Shown here piece after piece: positions 7,860-16,568 of a stretch of 64,000 bases of DNA. Position 1 is the first letter of the stretch. Each line of letters opens with the position of its first letter. The stretch is from Amycolatopsis iheyensis (GTDB lineage: Bacteria; Actinomycetota; Actinomycetes; Mycobacteriales; Pseudonocardiaceae). The notes beneath the pieces were generated by a model. That model was not told the DNA's origin. It saw only the letters and a program-made list of their open reading frames with translations, and made no database searches. The stretch lies in the NCBI RefSeq assembly GCF_024703995.1, contig NZ_JAMXQV010000020.1:141305-205304 (forward strand). Reading direction: 5' to 3'. The translations under genes and the position numbers were made by a program.

Positions 7860-8062
7860 ATCCCGTAGCCGACGATCACCGCGCACAGCGCGAAGCAGAT
7901 GACCGCCCCGGCCAGCGGGCCGGTGCCGGACGCGCCCGACTCGCGGGCCGACTCGCGCTGCGAGAGCCCGACGACCCCGAAGGAGAACAGGCTCGTCAGC
8001 ACGACCACCGAAGCGAGCGCGACGACGAAGACGAGACCGAGGGAACCCCAATCGATGTGCAC
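7841..8062 (-). CDS. Small two-helix membrane protein encoded next to Pit
   Basis: 73 residues with two hydrophobic helices (LGLVFVVALASVVVLTSLF near residues 8-26; AVICFALCAVIVGYGIYLIV near 52-72) joined by a charged loop. It starts GTG at 8062, eight bases after the pit stop codon, so it is the second gene of a pit operon. Short membrane proteins of this type commonly follow pit in actinobacteria, as recalled from related genomes. A role as an accessory or regulator of phosphate transport is inference only. Confidence 0.72.
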   Translation of the reverse strand: MHIDWGSLGLVFVVALASVVVLTSLFSFGVVGLSQRESARESGASGTGPLAGAVICFALCAVIVGYGIYLIVA

Positions 8063-8070
8063 GGCGCTCC

Positions 8071-9195
8071 TCAGGCGTTGGCCGGCTGCGTGGCCGGTTC
8101 GGGCTCGTTGATGGTCTTGGCGCTGATCGGGTTCCGCTTCGACGCGAGGTAGATGCCCACCGCGACGACGACCCCGGCGATGCCGATCAGGACTGTGCCC
8201 CAGCTGCCGAGCGTCGAGACCTCGGCGGCGATGGCGCCGACGATCGCGGCGGCGGGCAGCGTCAGCGCCCAGGCCACGACCATCTTCCCGGCGACGCCCC
8301 AGCGGACTTCGGCGAGCCGGCGGCCCAGGCCCGAGCCGATGATGCCGCCCGAGCAGACGTGCGTCGTCGAGAGGGCGAACCCGAGGTGCGCCGAGGTCAG
8401 GATGACCGCCGCGGCGCTGGTCTCGGCCGCGAACCCCTGCGGCGTCTGGATTTCCGTGAGCTTCTTGCCCATCGTCTGGATGATCCGCCAGCCGCCGAGG
8501 TAGGTGCCCAGCGCGATCGCCGCGCCCGCGGTGAGGATGACCCAGATCGGCGGGTTCGAGCCCGGCGCGAGCGAGCCCGACGCGATCAGCGTCAGCGTGA
8601 TGACACCCATGGTCTTCTGCGCGTCGTTGGTGCCGTGCGCGAGCGAGACCAGCGACGCCGAGGCGATCTGGCCGGCCTTGAACGTCCTGCCGACGGTGCC
8701 TTCCTTGGCGCGGGCGGTGATCCGGTAGACGAGGAAGGTGCCCAGCGTCGCGACGATCCCGGCGACGATCGGCGAGGCCAGCGCGGGGATCAGGACCTTT
8801 TCGACGACCTTCCCGAAGTGGACGGCGTCCGAGCCCGAGGCGATCCAGGTGGCGCCGATCAGCCCGCCGAACAGCGCGTGCGACGAGCTCGACGGCAGCC
8901 CGATCAGCCACGTCACCAGGTTCCAGACGATCGCCCCCACCAGACCGGCGAAGATGATCACCGGCGTCACCTTGGTGTCGTCGACGATCCCGCCCGAAAT
9001 CGTCTTCGCGACCTCCACCGAGAGGAACGCGCCGACGAGGTTCAGCACCGCGGACACCGCGACCGCGATTCTCGGCTTGAGAGCACCGGTCGCGATCGAC
9101 GTGGCCATCGCGTTGGCCGTGTCGTGGAAGCCGTTGGTGAAGTCGAAGGCCAGTGCCGCGACGATCACCACCAGCACGATCAGTGAGAAGTCCAT
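8071..9195 (-). CDS. pit: Low-affinity inorganic phosphate transporter, Pit family (copy 1)
   Basis: 374 residues, about ten membrane helices. Both PiT signature repeats are present: FDFTNGFHDTANAMATSIATGAL in the N-terminal half and SLAHGTNDAQKTMGVITL in the C-terminal half, plus GLPSSSSHALFGGLIGA. Pit proteins import metal-phosphate by proton symport across the cytoplasmic membrane. ATG at 9195. Upstream at 9278-9299 lie two 11-nt direct repeats matching the PhoP consensus. A second, closely similar Pit is encoded at 60825-61958, about 52 kb away. Confidence 0.95.
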   Translation of the reverse strand: MDFSLIVLVVIVAALAFDFTNGFHDTANAMATSIATGALKPRIAVAVSAVLNLVGAFLSVEVAKTISGGIVDDTKVTPVIIFAGLVGAIVWNLVTWLIGLPSSSSHALFGGLIGATWIASGSDAVHFGKVVEKVLIPALASPIVAGIVATLGTFLVYRITARAKEGTVGRTFKAGQIASASLVSLAHGTNDAQKTMGVITLTLIASGSLAPGSNPPIWVILTAGAAIALGTYLGGWRIIQTMGKKLTEIQTPQGFAAETSAAAVILTSAHLGFALSTTHVCSGGIIGSGLGRRLAEVRWGVAGKMVVAWALTLPAAAIVGAIAAEVSTLGSWGTVLIGIAGVVVAVGIYLASKRNPISAKTINEPEPATQPANA

Positions 9196-9266
9196 GCCTG
9201 GCTCTCCCGTCCCGAAGTCACTGCGCGAAAAAACGCTACCCAGCGGGTGCCCGGCGACCGATCCCG

Positions 9267-9299
9267 AAGGCGTGACAGCTGGCTGAACTCTCAATGAAC
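9267..9299 (-). promoter_or_regulatory. PHO box (PhoP-type direct repeats) upstream of pit
   Basis: Read on the minus strand from 9299, two contiguous 11-nt units GTTCATTGAGA and GTTCAGCCAGC match the actinobacterial PhoP direct-repeat consensus (GTTCAyy plus four less conserved bases). A weaker third unit TGTCACG follows at 9277. The box is about 85 bp before the pit start and in the same orientation, so phosphate-dependent control is likely. Match made by eye. Confidence 0.6.
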
Positions 9300-9432
9300 C
9301 GGTAAGCGCTTTCCTCGCATATACGGCAATTCCGGCACGGTAGGGCTGACCCGACCTCCGAACCGGGGGCCTGGCCCAGTGCCGCCACCCCCGGCCGCCT
9401 GCGACCGTCGAGGCCGGGCGAAAGGGGCAGCG

Positions 9433-10842
9433 ATGCACAAGCTGGGGTGGGCGGTCGTCGCGACGACGGCGTCGGCGGTGTTGTTCTTCTTCGGCACTGG
9501 TCTGGACCCCGTGCCCGAGCTCGCCTGGCTCGCGCCGCTGCCGGTCCTGCTGCTGGCGCCCCGGGTGCCCGGCGCGGCCGCGCTCGGCTGCGCGTTCGCC
9601 GCCTACCTCGCCGGCAGCTGCGGCAGCTGGAGCTACTTCTGGCACTCGCAGGCGGTGCCGCGGCCGGCGGCGATCGCCATCCTCGGCGGCAGCGCGCTGC
9701 TGTTCGCGCTGGCCACCGGCCTGTTCCGGCTGCTGGTCCGCCGGCACCACGGGTTCCTGGCCGCGCTCGCCGCGCCGGCGTTGTGGACCGTCGCGCTGTA
9801 CGTCGTCTCGCTGCTCAACCCGACCGGCCTGATGGGCACGCTGATGACCACCCAGGCCGACCGGCCGTCGGTGCTGCGGCTCGCGGCGGTCACCGGCGGC
9901 TGGGGTGTGGAGTTCCTGGTGCTGTTCGTCGCGGCCGCGGTGGCCGCGGCGCTCGCCCCCGGGGTCCGCGCCCGATCGCGGCTGACCGGGCTGGTGGCCG
10001 TGGCCGCCGTGCTGGGCGGGCTCGTCTTCTGGAGCCTCCCGGCGCCCGCCGGGCCGTCGACGCGGATCGCCCTGGTCGCGCCGGGCCAGAGCCGCTGGGC
10101 GGTCGACGTCGCCACCCCGGACGGCCAGGCGCTGGTCCAGTCCTATGTGGACCAGATCCGGCGGCTGCCGGACGGCGTCCGGGCCGTGGTGCTCCCGGAG
10201 GCGGCGTTCGCGGTGGACCCGGCCAGCCGACCGAAGCTCGTCGACGCCTTCGCGGACGTCGCCCGGGTCCGCGACCTCGACGTCGTCACCGGCGTCCTCG
10301 ACACCACCGCCGAAGGCCGGTTCAACGCCGCGCTCGCCGTGCCGCCGTCCGGCGCGCCGGTCGAATACCGCAAGTGGCACAACGGGGATTCGAAGAACAT
10401 CGCCTCCGGCACGGAGCTCGCCCGCGTGGCCGGGATCGGGCTGATGGTGTGCATGGACGTCAACTTCGCGAACCCGAGCGGCGACTACGGCGACGCCGGC
10501 ACGGGCCTGGTGCTGATCCCGGCGTCCGACGAGGACGTCGACGGCTGGGAACACAGCCGCACGGCGCTGATCCGCGGCGTCGAGAACGGCTTCTCGGTGG
10601 CGTGGAGCGCGGCCCGGGGCACGCCGATGCTGGCGGACGCCCAGGGCCACGTCCTGGCCGACGCGCACACCGGCGGCCGGCCGTTCACCGTCGTCGTCGC
10701 CGACGTCCCGCTCGGACCGGGCCACACGTTCTACGCCCGCTTCGGCGACTGGTTCGCGTGGCTGTGCGGGCTGATCGCGGCGGCCGGGATCGCGGCGGGC
10801 GCGCGGAAGTCGTCAGACTTCGAGCGCCTTGGCGTTGCGTAG
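9433..10842 (+). CDS. Membrane-anchored carbon-nitrogen hydrolase (Lnt-like nitrilase superfamily)
   Basis: 469 residues. About six membrane helices fill residues 1-215. The soluble CN-hydrolase domain follows, with the Glu-Lys-Cys triad in VVLPEAAFAVD, EYRKWHNGDSK and GLMVCMDVNFANP, and a final helix is near the C-terminus. This is the layout of apolipoprotein N-acyltransferase, which acylates the N-terminal cysteine of lipoproteins, but the protein is divergent. It could be an actinobacterial paralogue with another acyl-transfer or amidase role. ATG at 9433 follows aaagggg. The last ~20 codons fall inside a tandemly duplicated segment (10783-11131), so its natural C-terminus may have changed. 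Confidence 0.78.
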   Translation: MHKLGWAVVATTASAVLFFFGTGLDPVPELAWLAPLPVLLLAPRVPGAAALGCAFAAYLAGSCGSWSYFWHSQAVPRPAAIAILGGSALLFALATGLFRLLVRRHHGFLAALAAPALWTVALYVVSLLNPTGLMGTLMTTQADRPSVLRLAAVTGGWGVEFLVLFVAAAVAAALAPGVRARSRLTGLVAVAAVLGGLVFWSLPAPAGPSTRIALVAPGQSRWAVDVATPDGQALVQSYVDQIRRLPDGVRAVVLPEAAFAVDPASRPKLVDAFADVARVRDLDVVTGVLDTTAEGRFNAALAVPPSGAPVEYRKWHNGDSKNIASGTELARVAGIGLMVCMDVNFANPSGDYGDAGTGLVLIPASDEDVDGWEHSRTALIRGVENGFSVAWSAARGTPMLADAQGHVLADAHTGGRPFTVVVADVPLGPGHTFYARFGDWFAWLCGLIAAAGIAAGARKSSDFERLGVA

Positions 10843-11131
10843 CACCTTCGACCACGCCGGGTCCGCACACAACATGCAGGCAGGCCCGAAGAAGACGCCG
10901 CGCGCCTGCTGGTCGCCCGCGAGCCAGTAGCGGAACCACGCGGTGAGCGCGGCGTCGTTACAGCCGGGATCGCGGCGGGCGCGCGGAAGTCGTCAGACTT
11001 CGAGCGCCTTGGCGTTGCGTAGCACCTTCGACCACGCCGGGTCCGCACACAACATGCAGGCAGGCCCGAAGAAGACGCCGCGCGCCTGCGAGTCGCCCGC
11101 GAGCCAGTAGCGGAACCACGCGGTGAGCGCG
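10783..11131. repeat. 169-bp near-perfect tandem duplication
   Basis: Bases 10783-10951 recur at 10963-11131 with only two differences (10910-10911 versus 11090-11091), separated by 11 bases. The unit contains the 3' end of the nitrilase-like gene on the plus strand and the last ~46 codons of the hydrolase gene on the minus strand. The duplication therefore left one intact hydrolase 3' end and one orphan copy. The near identity implies a recent event. Confidence 0.95.
10813..10951 (-). pseudogene. Orphan C-terminal fragment of the secreted hydrolase, created by duplication
   Basis: On the minus strand this stretch encodes the last ~46 residues of the 10993-11793 hydrolase (LTAWFRYWLAGD, then QQARGVFFGPACMLCADP, to AKALEV and stop) with a single Ser-to-Gln change. 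It has no start, signal peptide or catalytic motif and overlaps the end of the plus-strand nitrilase-like gene. It is a by-product of the tandem duplication. Confidence 0.8.
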
Positions 11132-11793
11132 CCGCGGAAGCCGCCGCCGTCGCCGGCCGGGGTGAAGTGAGTGGCCCCGGCGAGCTCGGCGTAGACGGCG
11201 GGCACGTGCAACGCCGCGTAGTAGCGCGGGATCACCAGCAACCCCGGCAGGACGACGACATCGAACTGGCCGCCGAAGAAGAGCACCGGGCCGTGCAGGG
11301 CGCCGACGGACCCCTGCGGTCCCGGCTCGATCGGGACGGTGGTCGTGACGAGCGGATCGGCGCCCGCGGCGATGGCCCCGCCGCCGCCCTGGGAGTGCCC
11401 GGTGGCGCCGACGTGCGCGGTGTCGATCCGGCCGAAGTACGCGCTGCCCGGCCGGGCGTTCTCCGCGATGAGCGTGCGGGCGCCGTCGAGCATCTCCCGG
11501 CCGGTGCCGGAGTTCGTCGTGTCGGCGGCCGCGACGACGAAGCCGTAGGACGCGAGGTGGCGCAGCAGCCCCGCGTAGACCGCCGGCACCGCGCCGGTGC
11601 CGTTGCCCCAGACGATCACCGGGTGCGTGCCGGTGCCGAGGTCGGCCGGGCGGAAGACGGTGTGGGTCGCGTCGAGGGCCTCGCTGACGACGGCGTACGG
11701 GCCCGGCTCGGCCCAGTCCACCGGCGCCGCCTGCGCGGGTTGGGGCACCACGAAAAGAGCCGTCAAGAGCGCCACGAGCCACAGCCGTCGCAT
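10993..11793 (-). CDS. Secreted alpha/beta hydrolase (cutinase/chlorophyllase-like esterase)
   Basis: 266 residues. A signal peptide (MRRLWLVALLTALFVVPQPAQA) is followed by a mature domain with nucleophile motif GATGHSQGGGGA (near residue 140). A GGQFD strand carries a likely acid, and a histidine lies in GATHFTPAG. The FRPADLGTGTHPVIVWGNGTG segment forms the oxyanion region. Two cysteines near the C-terminus (ACMLCAD) may form a disulfide outside the cell. It probably hydrolyses esters or polyesters. ATG 11793 has a gggaga site. It is divergent from the lipase at 11977 across a 183-bp gap. Its 3' end lies in the 169-bp duplication. Confidence 0.85.
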   Translation of the reverse strand: MRRLWLVALLTALFVVPQPAQAAPVDWAEPGPYAVVSEALDATHTVFRPADLGTGTHPVIVWGNGTGAVPAVYAGLLRHLASYGFVVAAADTTNSGTGREMLDGARTLIAENARPGSAYFGRIDTAHVGATGHSQGGGGAIAAGADPLVTTTVPIEPGPQGSVGALHGPVLFFGGQFDVVVLPGLLVIPRYYAALHVPAVYAELAGATHFTPAGDGGGFRGALTAWFRYWLAGDSQARGVFFGPACMLCADPAWSKVLRNAKALEV

Positions 11794-11904
11794 GTCTTCT
11801 CCCTGTCACGTCGTCGGAACAGTCAAGAACATGATCGGACGGCGAGCCGGGCGGCCTGATTGTGATCCGACACAAAGAACCGCCGTCATCTCTGAGCGTT
11901 CTCC

Positions 11905-11925
11905 CAGGTCGTCTCCCCCGACCTG
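11905..11925. promoter_or_regulatory. Inverted repeat in the divergent hydrolase/lipase promoter region
   Basis: caggtcg at 11905-11911 and cgacctg at 11919-11925 are perfect 7-base arms around a 7-base spacer, midway between the divergent starts at 11793 and 11977. It could be a regulator site for either secreted enzyme gene. No regulator gene is adjacent, and chance occurrence cannot be excluded. Confidence 0.3.
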
Positions 11926-11976
11926 TGACGCACCATGACCTGCATCACTTACTGACGGGTAACTGGAGGAGTCGGA

Positions 11977-12843
11977 ATGCGGGTCACCAACGGCGGTGTC
12001 AAGCGAACCCTGGCCGTGCTCGCCGCGGCGCTCACCTTCGGCGCGGTCGCGCCGGCGGTCGCGGACGCGGCGCCGAGCAACGGCTGGAACGACTGGGGCT
12101 GCCGGCCGGGCGCCGCCCATCCGGAGCCGGTCGTGCTCGTGCACGGCCTCGGCGCGAACGACACCGTCAACTGGTTCTTCCACGCGCCGAAGATCGCCGC
12201 CCAGGGGTACTGCGTCTTCTGGCTGACCTACGGCACCGGGATCCTCGGCCCCGGCGTCGGCGGGCTCGCGTCCATGCGGGACAGCGCCGCGCAGCTCGGC
12301 CGGTTCGTCGATCGCGTGCGATCCACGACCGGGGCGGCGAAGGTCGACATCGTCGGGCACTCCGAGGGCAGCACCATGCCGGCGTACTACCTGAAGTACA
12401 ACGGCGGCGCGGCGAAGGTCGCGCACTTCGTCGGCTTCGGCGCGAACTACCGCGGCACCACGCTCGGCGGCCTCGACAAGCTGGCGAAGGCGCTGCTGAC
12501 CACCGTCCCCGGCCTCGACCTGGTCCTGCGGACCGCGTGCGGCTCGTGCAAGGAGTACCTGGCGCCGTCGGCCTTCCTGGACGACCTCGGCCGCGGCGGG
12601 GTGCACGTCGCCGGGCCGACGTACACGAACATCGTCAGCAAGTACGACGAAGTCGTGACGCCCTACACGAGCGGGATCATGAACGAGCCGGGCGCGACGG
12701 ACATCGTGCTGCAGGACTTCTGCTCCTCCGATGCTTCGGGGCACCTGAGCCAGGCGGTCGACCCGAACGTCACCGGCTTGATCCTGCACGCGCTCGACGC
12801 GTCCTACACGCCGAAGTGCACGCCGTTCACGCTTCCGCTGTGA
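11977..12843 (+). CDS. Secreted lipase, class 2 (EstA/LipA) family
   Basis: 288 residues; ATG after ggaggag. The signal peptide ends near APAVADA (residue ~31). VVLVHGLGANDTVNWFF carries the oxyanion-hole HG motif, and VDIVGHSEGSTMPAYYLKY contains the nucleophile serine (GHSEG, near residue 128). The acid and base probably lie in NIVSKYDEVVTPYTSG and SSDASGHLSQAV. Several cysteines fit an extracellular, disulfide-bonded enzyme. This family hydrolyses triacylglycerols and esters. It overlaps by 17 bp the 3' end of the convergent monooxygenase gene. Confidence 0.88.
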   Translation: MRVTNGGVKRTLAVLAAALTFGAVAPAVADAAPSNGWNDWGCRPGAAHPEPVVLVHGLGANDTVNWFFHAPKIAAQGYCVFWLTYGTGILGPGVGGLASMRDSAAQLGRFVDRVRSTTGAAKVDIVGHSEGSTMPAYYLKYNGGAAKVAHFVGFGANYRGTTLGGLDKLAKALLTTVPGLDLVLRTACGSCKEYLAPSAFLDDLGRGGVHVAGPTYTNIVSKYDEVVTPYTSGIMNEPGATDIVLQDFCSSDASGHLSQAVDPNVTGLILHALDASYTPKCTPFTLPL

Positions 12844-13984
12844 GCGGGTTCTGGCCGAGGTACCGCCGCCCGTTCTCGGCGGACTCCCGCACGGCGTCGA
12901 ACCCGTACGCCACCATCGCGGACTCGTAGGCCGCCACGGCGTCGAGCGGCGGGGATCCGGCCAGCGCGGAAGCCAGCACCGCACCGTCACGCAACGCGGT
13001 GTTGGCACCCGCGCCGCCGGCCGGGCTCATCGCGTGGATCGCGTCGCCGACGAGTGTCACGCGCGAGGGCTCCCACTGCTCGATCGGGATGCTGGTGCGG
13101 ATCGGCTGCGGGAACGTCGCCGGGACGTCCCAGTGCTCGACCATCGCCCGCGCCAGCGGGTGCCAGCCGTCGACCAGTCCCAGCGCGACCTTCCGCAGGT
13201 CGCCGGGGGTCATCGCGGCGAGCTCCGCCTCGGTGTGGCCGACGACTTCCCAGCGCGCCCCGACCGAGCACGTCATGTACGGCTCGTCGTCGCGCAGCCG
13301 CAGGTCCGGCGCGAGCCGCGCGCACGCCTGGGCGACCGGCTCCGGGTAGTCGACCGGCGCGAACCCGGCCATCGTGCGATCCGGGCCGACCATCATCGAG
13401 AACACCGCGAACATCTCCGGCTCGAACAGCGCCCGCGCTTCCGCGGTGAGCGGGATCCGGCCGTAGAGGTGCACGAGGCCGGCGTCGACCACCTGGGCGT
13501 GCGGGAGATAGTGCCGCCGCACCGCGGAGTTGATGCCGTCCGCGCCGACCAGCAGGCTGCCGCGGGCGGAAGTCCCGTCGGCGAAGAACGCGGTCACGCC
13601 GTCTTCGTCGGTCTCGTAGTGCGTGAACCGCTTGCCGTAGGCGACTGCCTGGCCGTGTAGCAGGATCTGCCGCAGGGTGAAGCGGTTGATGTTGAGGTGC
13701 GTGCCCTCGTCTTCCAGGCGGGCACGCAGCCGCAGCCGGTCGTCGTAGACGTTGGTGTGCGGCAGCGCGCGTCCCGCGGTGGCGCGGAACAGTTCGTGCA
13801 GCTCGGGCGGCAGCACGTCGTGCAACGCCGAGTCGCCGACGCCGCTGATGTGCAGCCGGTACCCCTGCTTGCGCGCACCGGGCGACTCGTCCCGTTCGTA
13901 TACCTGGCACGGGATTGCGGCTCGCCGCAGACCGCGCGCCAAGCTCAGGCCACCCAGACCGGCGCCGATGATGATCACGGACAC
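12827..13984 (-). CDS. FAD-dependent monooxygenase / aromatic hydroxylase-like protein
   Basis: 385 residues from GTG 13984, chosen because the Rossmann motif begins at once (VSVIIIGAGLGGLSLARGLRRA). The DG motif is VGADGINSAVRRHYLP (~residue 160) and the GD motif VTLVGDAIHAMSPAGGAGANTALRDG (~residue 310). The family hydroxylates aromatic or polyketide substrates with NAD(P)H and O2. Unlike the two other monooxygenases in the window it has no adjacent TetR gene. The frame stays open upstream to 14119, but that extension has no similarity. Substrate unknown. Confidence 0.85.
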   Translation of the reverse strand: MSVIIIGAGLGGLSLARGLRRAAIPCQVYERDESPGARKQGYRLHISGVGDSALHDVLPPELHELFRATAGRALPHTNVYDDRLRLRARLEDEGTHLNINRFTLRQILLHGQAVAYGKRFTHYETDEDGVTAFFADGTSARGSLLVGADGINSAVRRHYLPHAQVVDAGLVHLYGRIPLTAEARALFEPEMFAVFSMMVGPDRTMAGFAPVDYPEPVAQACARLAPDLRLRDDEPYMTCSVGARWEVVGHTEAELAAMTPGDLRKVALGLVDGWHPLARAMVEHWDVPATFPQPIRTSIPIEQWEPSRVTLVGDAIHAMSPAGGAGANTALRDGAVLASALAGSPPLDAVAAYESAMVAYGFDAVRESAENGRRYLGQNPLTAEA

Positions 13985-14091
13985 AGCTGTCCCTTCGTCG
14001 CTTCCGAGGAAGGGACGCACAGGTGAGCCTGCTGGTGCTGCCCGGACTAACCCATACCGGACTGTGTCTTCGCGCGTCCTCGCTTCCGACG

Positions 14092-15237
14092 TTAGCGCAC
14101 CCGATCTCCGGCGCGCCACACCGAGTACGTGAGCGGCACACCCGGCCGGTAAGCCAGGTGTGTCACCGACGGCGCGTCGAGGACATGGACGTCGGCTCGC
14201 GCACCGGGCCGCAGGAAGCCCACGTCCTCACGGCGCAACGCCTTCGCGCCGCCCGCGGTGGCCGACCAGACCGCCTCTTCGATCGTCATCCGCATCTGCA
14301 GCACCGCCGTCGCGACGCAGAACGCCATCGACGTCGTGTACGAGCTGCCCGGGTTCGCGTTGCTGGCCAGCGCAACGGTCGCGCCCGCGTCCAGCAGCCG
14401 CCGCGCCGGGGCCAGGGGCTGCCGGGTCGACAGGTCGCACGCGGGCAGAAGCGTCGCCACGGTGTCCGAGGCCGCGAGGGCTTCGACGTCGGCATCGCTC
14501 AGGTAGGTGCAGTGGTCGACGCTCGCCGCGTCCAGCTCCACCGCGAGCCGCACGCCCGGGCCTTCGCCGAGCTGGTTGCCGTGCACGCGCAAGCCGAGCC
14601 CGCGTTCGGCGGCGGCCTTCAGGACCCGTGCCGACTGGGCCTCGTCGAACGCGCCCGTCTCGCAGAAGACGTCCGCCCAGCGCACGGCTCCGGCCACCGC
14701 GTCGAGCATCTCGCCACAGACGAGGTCCACATAGGACTCCGCGTCGGCGCCCGGCGGCACCAGGTGCGCGCCGAGGAACGTGACCTCGTCGGCCACCTCG
14801 CCGGCGATCCGCGCACTCCGCGCCTCGTCTTCGACCGTGAGGCCGTAGCCGGTTTTCGTCTCCAGGCAGGTCGTCCCCTGCCGCGCCGCCTCGTCGACGT
14901 GCCGGCGCAGGTTCGCCGCCAGCTGCTCGTCGGACGCCTCGCGCGTCGCGCCGACGGTGATGGCGATTCCACCCGCCGTGTAAGGCTTTCCGGCCATCCG
15001 CGCTTCGAACTCGGCCGTGCGGTCGCCCGCGAAGACGAGGTGCGTGTGGCTGTCGACCCACCCGGGCAGCACCGCGCGGCCTTCGACGTCGACGCGCTCG
15101 TCGGCGTCCGGCGCTCGACCGGCCGGGCCCACCCAGGCGATCTCCCCGTCGGCCATGACCAGCGCCGCGTCGGTCAGCCGGCCCAGCTCGGGGTCGTTCG
15201 TCGTCAGCTCGCCGATACCCGTGATCAGGACTGCCAC
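14092..15237 (-). CDS. hutI: Imidazolonepropionase
   Basis: 381 residues, GTG 15237, overlapping the end of hutF by 13 bp. The amidohydrolase-superfamily metal motif is LPGWVDSHTHLVFAGDR; further signatures are TTCLETKTGYGLT, LRVHGNQLG, SVDHCTYL and LASNANPGSSYTTSM, all diagnostic of HutI. It hydrolyses 4-imidazolone-5-propionate to N-formimino-L-glutamate, the third step of histidine degradation, in the cytoplasm. It is the last gene of the five-gene hut operon. Confidence 0.94.
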   Translation of the reverse strand: MAVLITGIGELTTNDPELGRLTDAALVMADGEIAWVGPAGRAPDADERVDVEGRAVLPGWVDSHTHLVFAGDRTAEFEARMAGKPYTAGGIAITVGATREASDEQLAANLRRHVDEAARQGTTCLETKTGYGLTVEDEARSARIAGEVADEVTFLGAHLVPPGADAESYVDLVCGEMLDAVAGAVRWADVFCETGAFDEAQSARVLKAAAERGLGLRVHGNQLGEGPGVRLAVELDAASVDHCTYLSDADVEALAASDTVATLLPACDLSTRQPLAPARRLLDAGATVALASNANPGSSYTTSMAFCVATAVLQMRMTIEEAVWSATAGGAKALRREDVGFLRPGARADVHVLDAPSVTHLAYRPGVPLTYSVWRAGDRVR

Positions 15238-16568
15238 AGTGCCTCGATCTCCTTCGCCAGGACGGTTTCCGGTCGCTCGATCAGCTGGTGCGCACCCTCT
15301 CGCACCACTTCGCGGCCCGCCACCACGACGTGCCGGACGTCGGCGCCGGCGGCCGCGAACACCACGCCGGACGGCTCGATCCCGGCCGTCCGGACGGAGC
15401 CCAGCCCGACGGTGACCAGGTCGGCGCCCGCGCCTTCCGCGAGCCGCCCGACCTCGGGCCAGCCGACGGCGGTGTGATCGGTGCCGGCTTCGAGGAGCTC
15501 CTCGGCGGTGAACCGGCCCCGTTCCTCGCTGGCCAGCCGGTCGTCCAGCTCCAGCGCGCGGGTCTCCTCGAAGGCGTCGACGACGGCGTTGCTGTCGCTG
15601 CCGATGCCCAGGCGGACCCCGGCGTCCCGCAGCTCGCGCGCGGGGCCGATGCCGTCGCCGAGGTCGCGCTCGGTGGTCGGGCAGAAGCACGCGCGAGCCC
15701 GGGCGGCGCCGAGCCGGTCGATGTCCTGCCCGGTGAGGTGGGTGGCGTGCACGGCGACGAGCCGGTCGGTCAGCACTCCGCGCTGGTAAAGGAGTTCCGT
15801 GGGGGTGCAGCCGTAGGCGACCTGGCACTGCTCGTTCTCGGCGCGCTGCTCGGAGAGGTGGATGTGCACGACCCGCGCACTGTCCACAAGCGACAACTCG
15901 GCGGCCGGCACCGCCCGCACCGAGTGGATCGCCGCGCCGACGCGGAACAGCTCGTCCTCCGCCAGTTCGGCCCCCCGGGCAGCCCACGCCGTCGCCGAGC
16001 CGTCGGAGAACCGGCGCTGGACCTCGTCCGGTTCGACGCCGATGCCGCCCGCGAGGTAGCAGGTGTCCAGGAGGGTCAATCGGATCCCGGCGTCCGCCGC
16101 GGCCTGCCGCAGCGCCGCACCCATCGCGTTCGGGTCGGCGTAGGGCTTCCCGCCCGGCGCGTGGTGCAGGTAGTGGAACTCGCCGACGCTCGTGTAGCCG
16201 GCCAGGACCATCTCGGCGTAGACCCCGCGGGCCAGCCGGTAGTACGTGTCCGGGTCGAGCCGGGACGCCAGGGAGTACATCCGCTCGCGCCACGTCCAGA
16301 ACGTGCCGCGTTCGTGGTGCGTCCGGCCCCGCAACGCGCGGTGGAAGGCGTGCGAGTGCCCGTTCGCGAAGCCGGGCAACGTCAGTCCTTCCAGCACGGT
16401 CCCGGCGCGCGGCGAACCGGGCGTCACGCTCGTGATCCGGCCGTCCGCGACGTCGATCCGGACCCCGGACGCGATCCCGCCGGGCAGCCAGGCCTGTTCG
16501 CACCAGAAAACTGTCGGTGCCGGGCGATAGGCTGGAAACGGGGGGCGCCCCCGCGGGCTGAAGGTCAT
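15225..16568 (-). CDS. hutF: N-formimino-L-glutamate deiminase
   Basis: 447 residues. Amidohydrolase fold with zinc ligands in PGFANGHSHAFHRALRG, a later histidine in VVHIHLSEQ and another in VAVHATHL, and an aspartate in LGIGSDSNAVVD. The sequence FWTWRERMYSLASRLDPDTY is typical of HutF. It converts formiminoglutamate to N-formylglutamate plus ammonia, so this organism uses the two-step (HutF) branch and needs a deformylase next. The ATG overlaps the stop of the M20 hydrolase gene (ATGA), so they are coupled. Confidence 0.93.
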   Translation of the reverse strand: MTFSPRGRPPFPAYRPAPTVFWCEQAWLPGGIASGVRIDVADGRITSVTPGSPRAGTVLEGLTLPGFANGHSHAFHRALRGRTHHERGTFWTWRERMYSLASRLDPDTYYRLARGVYAEMVLAGYTSVGEFHYLHHAPGGKPYADPNAMGAALRQAAADAGIRLTLLDTCYLAGGIGVEPDEVQRRFSDGSATAWAARGAELAEDELFRVGAAIHSVRAVPAAELSLVDSARVVHIHLSEQRAENEQCQVAYGCTPTELLYQRGVLTDRLVAVHATHLTGQDIDRLGAARARACFCPTTERDLGDGIGPARELRDAGVRLGIGSDSNAVVDAFEETRALELDDRLASEERGRFTAEELLEAGTDHTAVGWPEVGRLAEGAGADLVTVGLGSVRTAGIEPSGVVFAAAGADVRHVVVAGREVVREGAHQLIERPETVLAKEIEALWQS

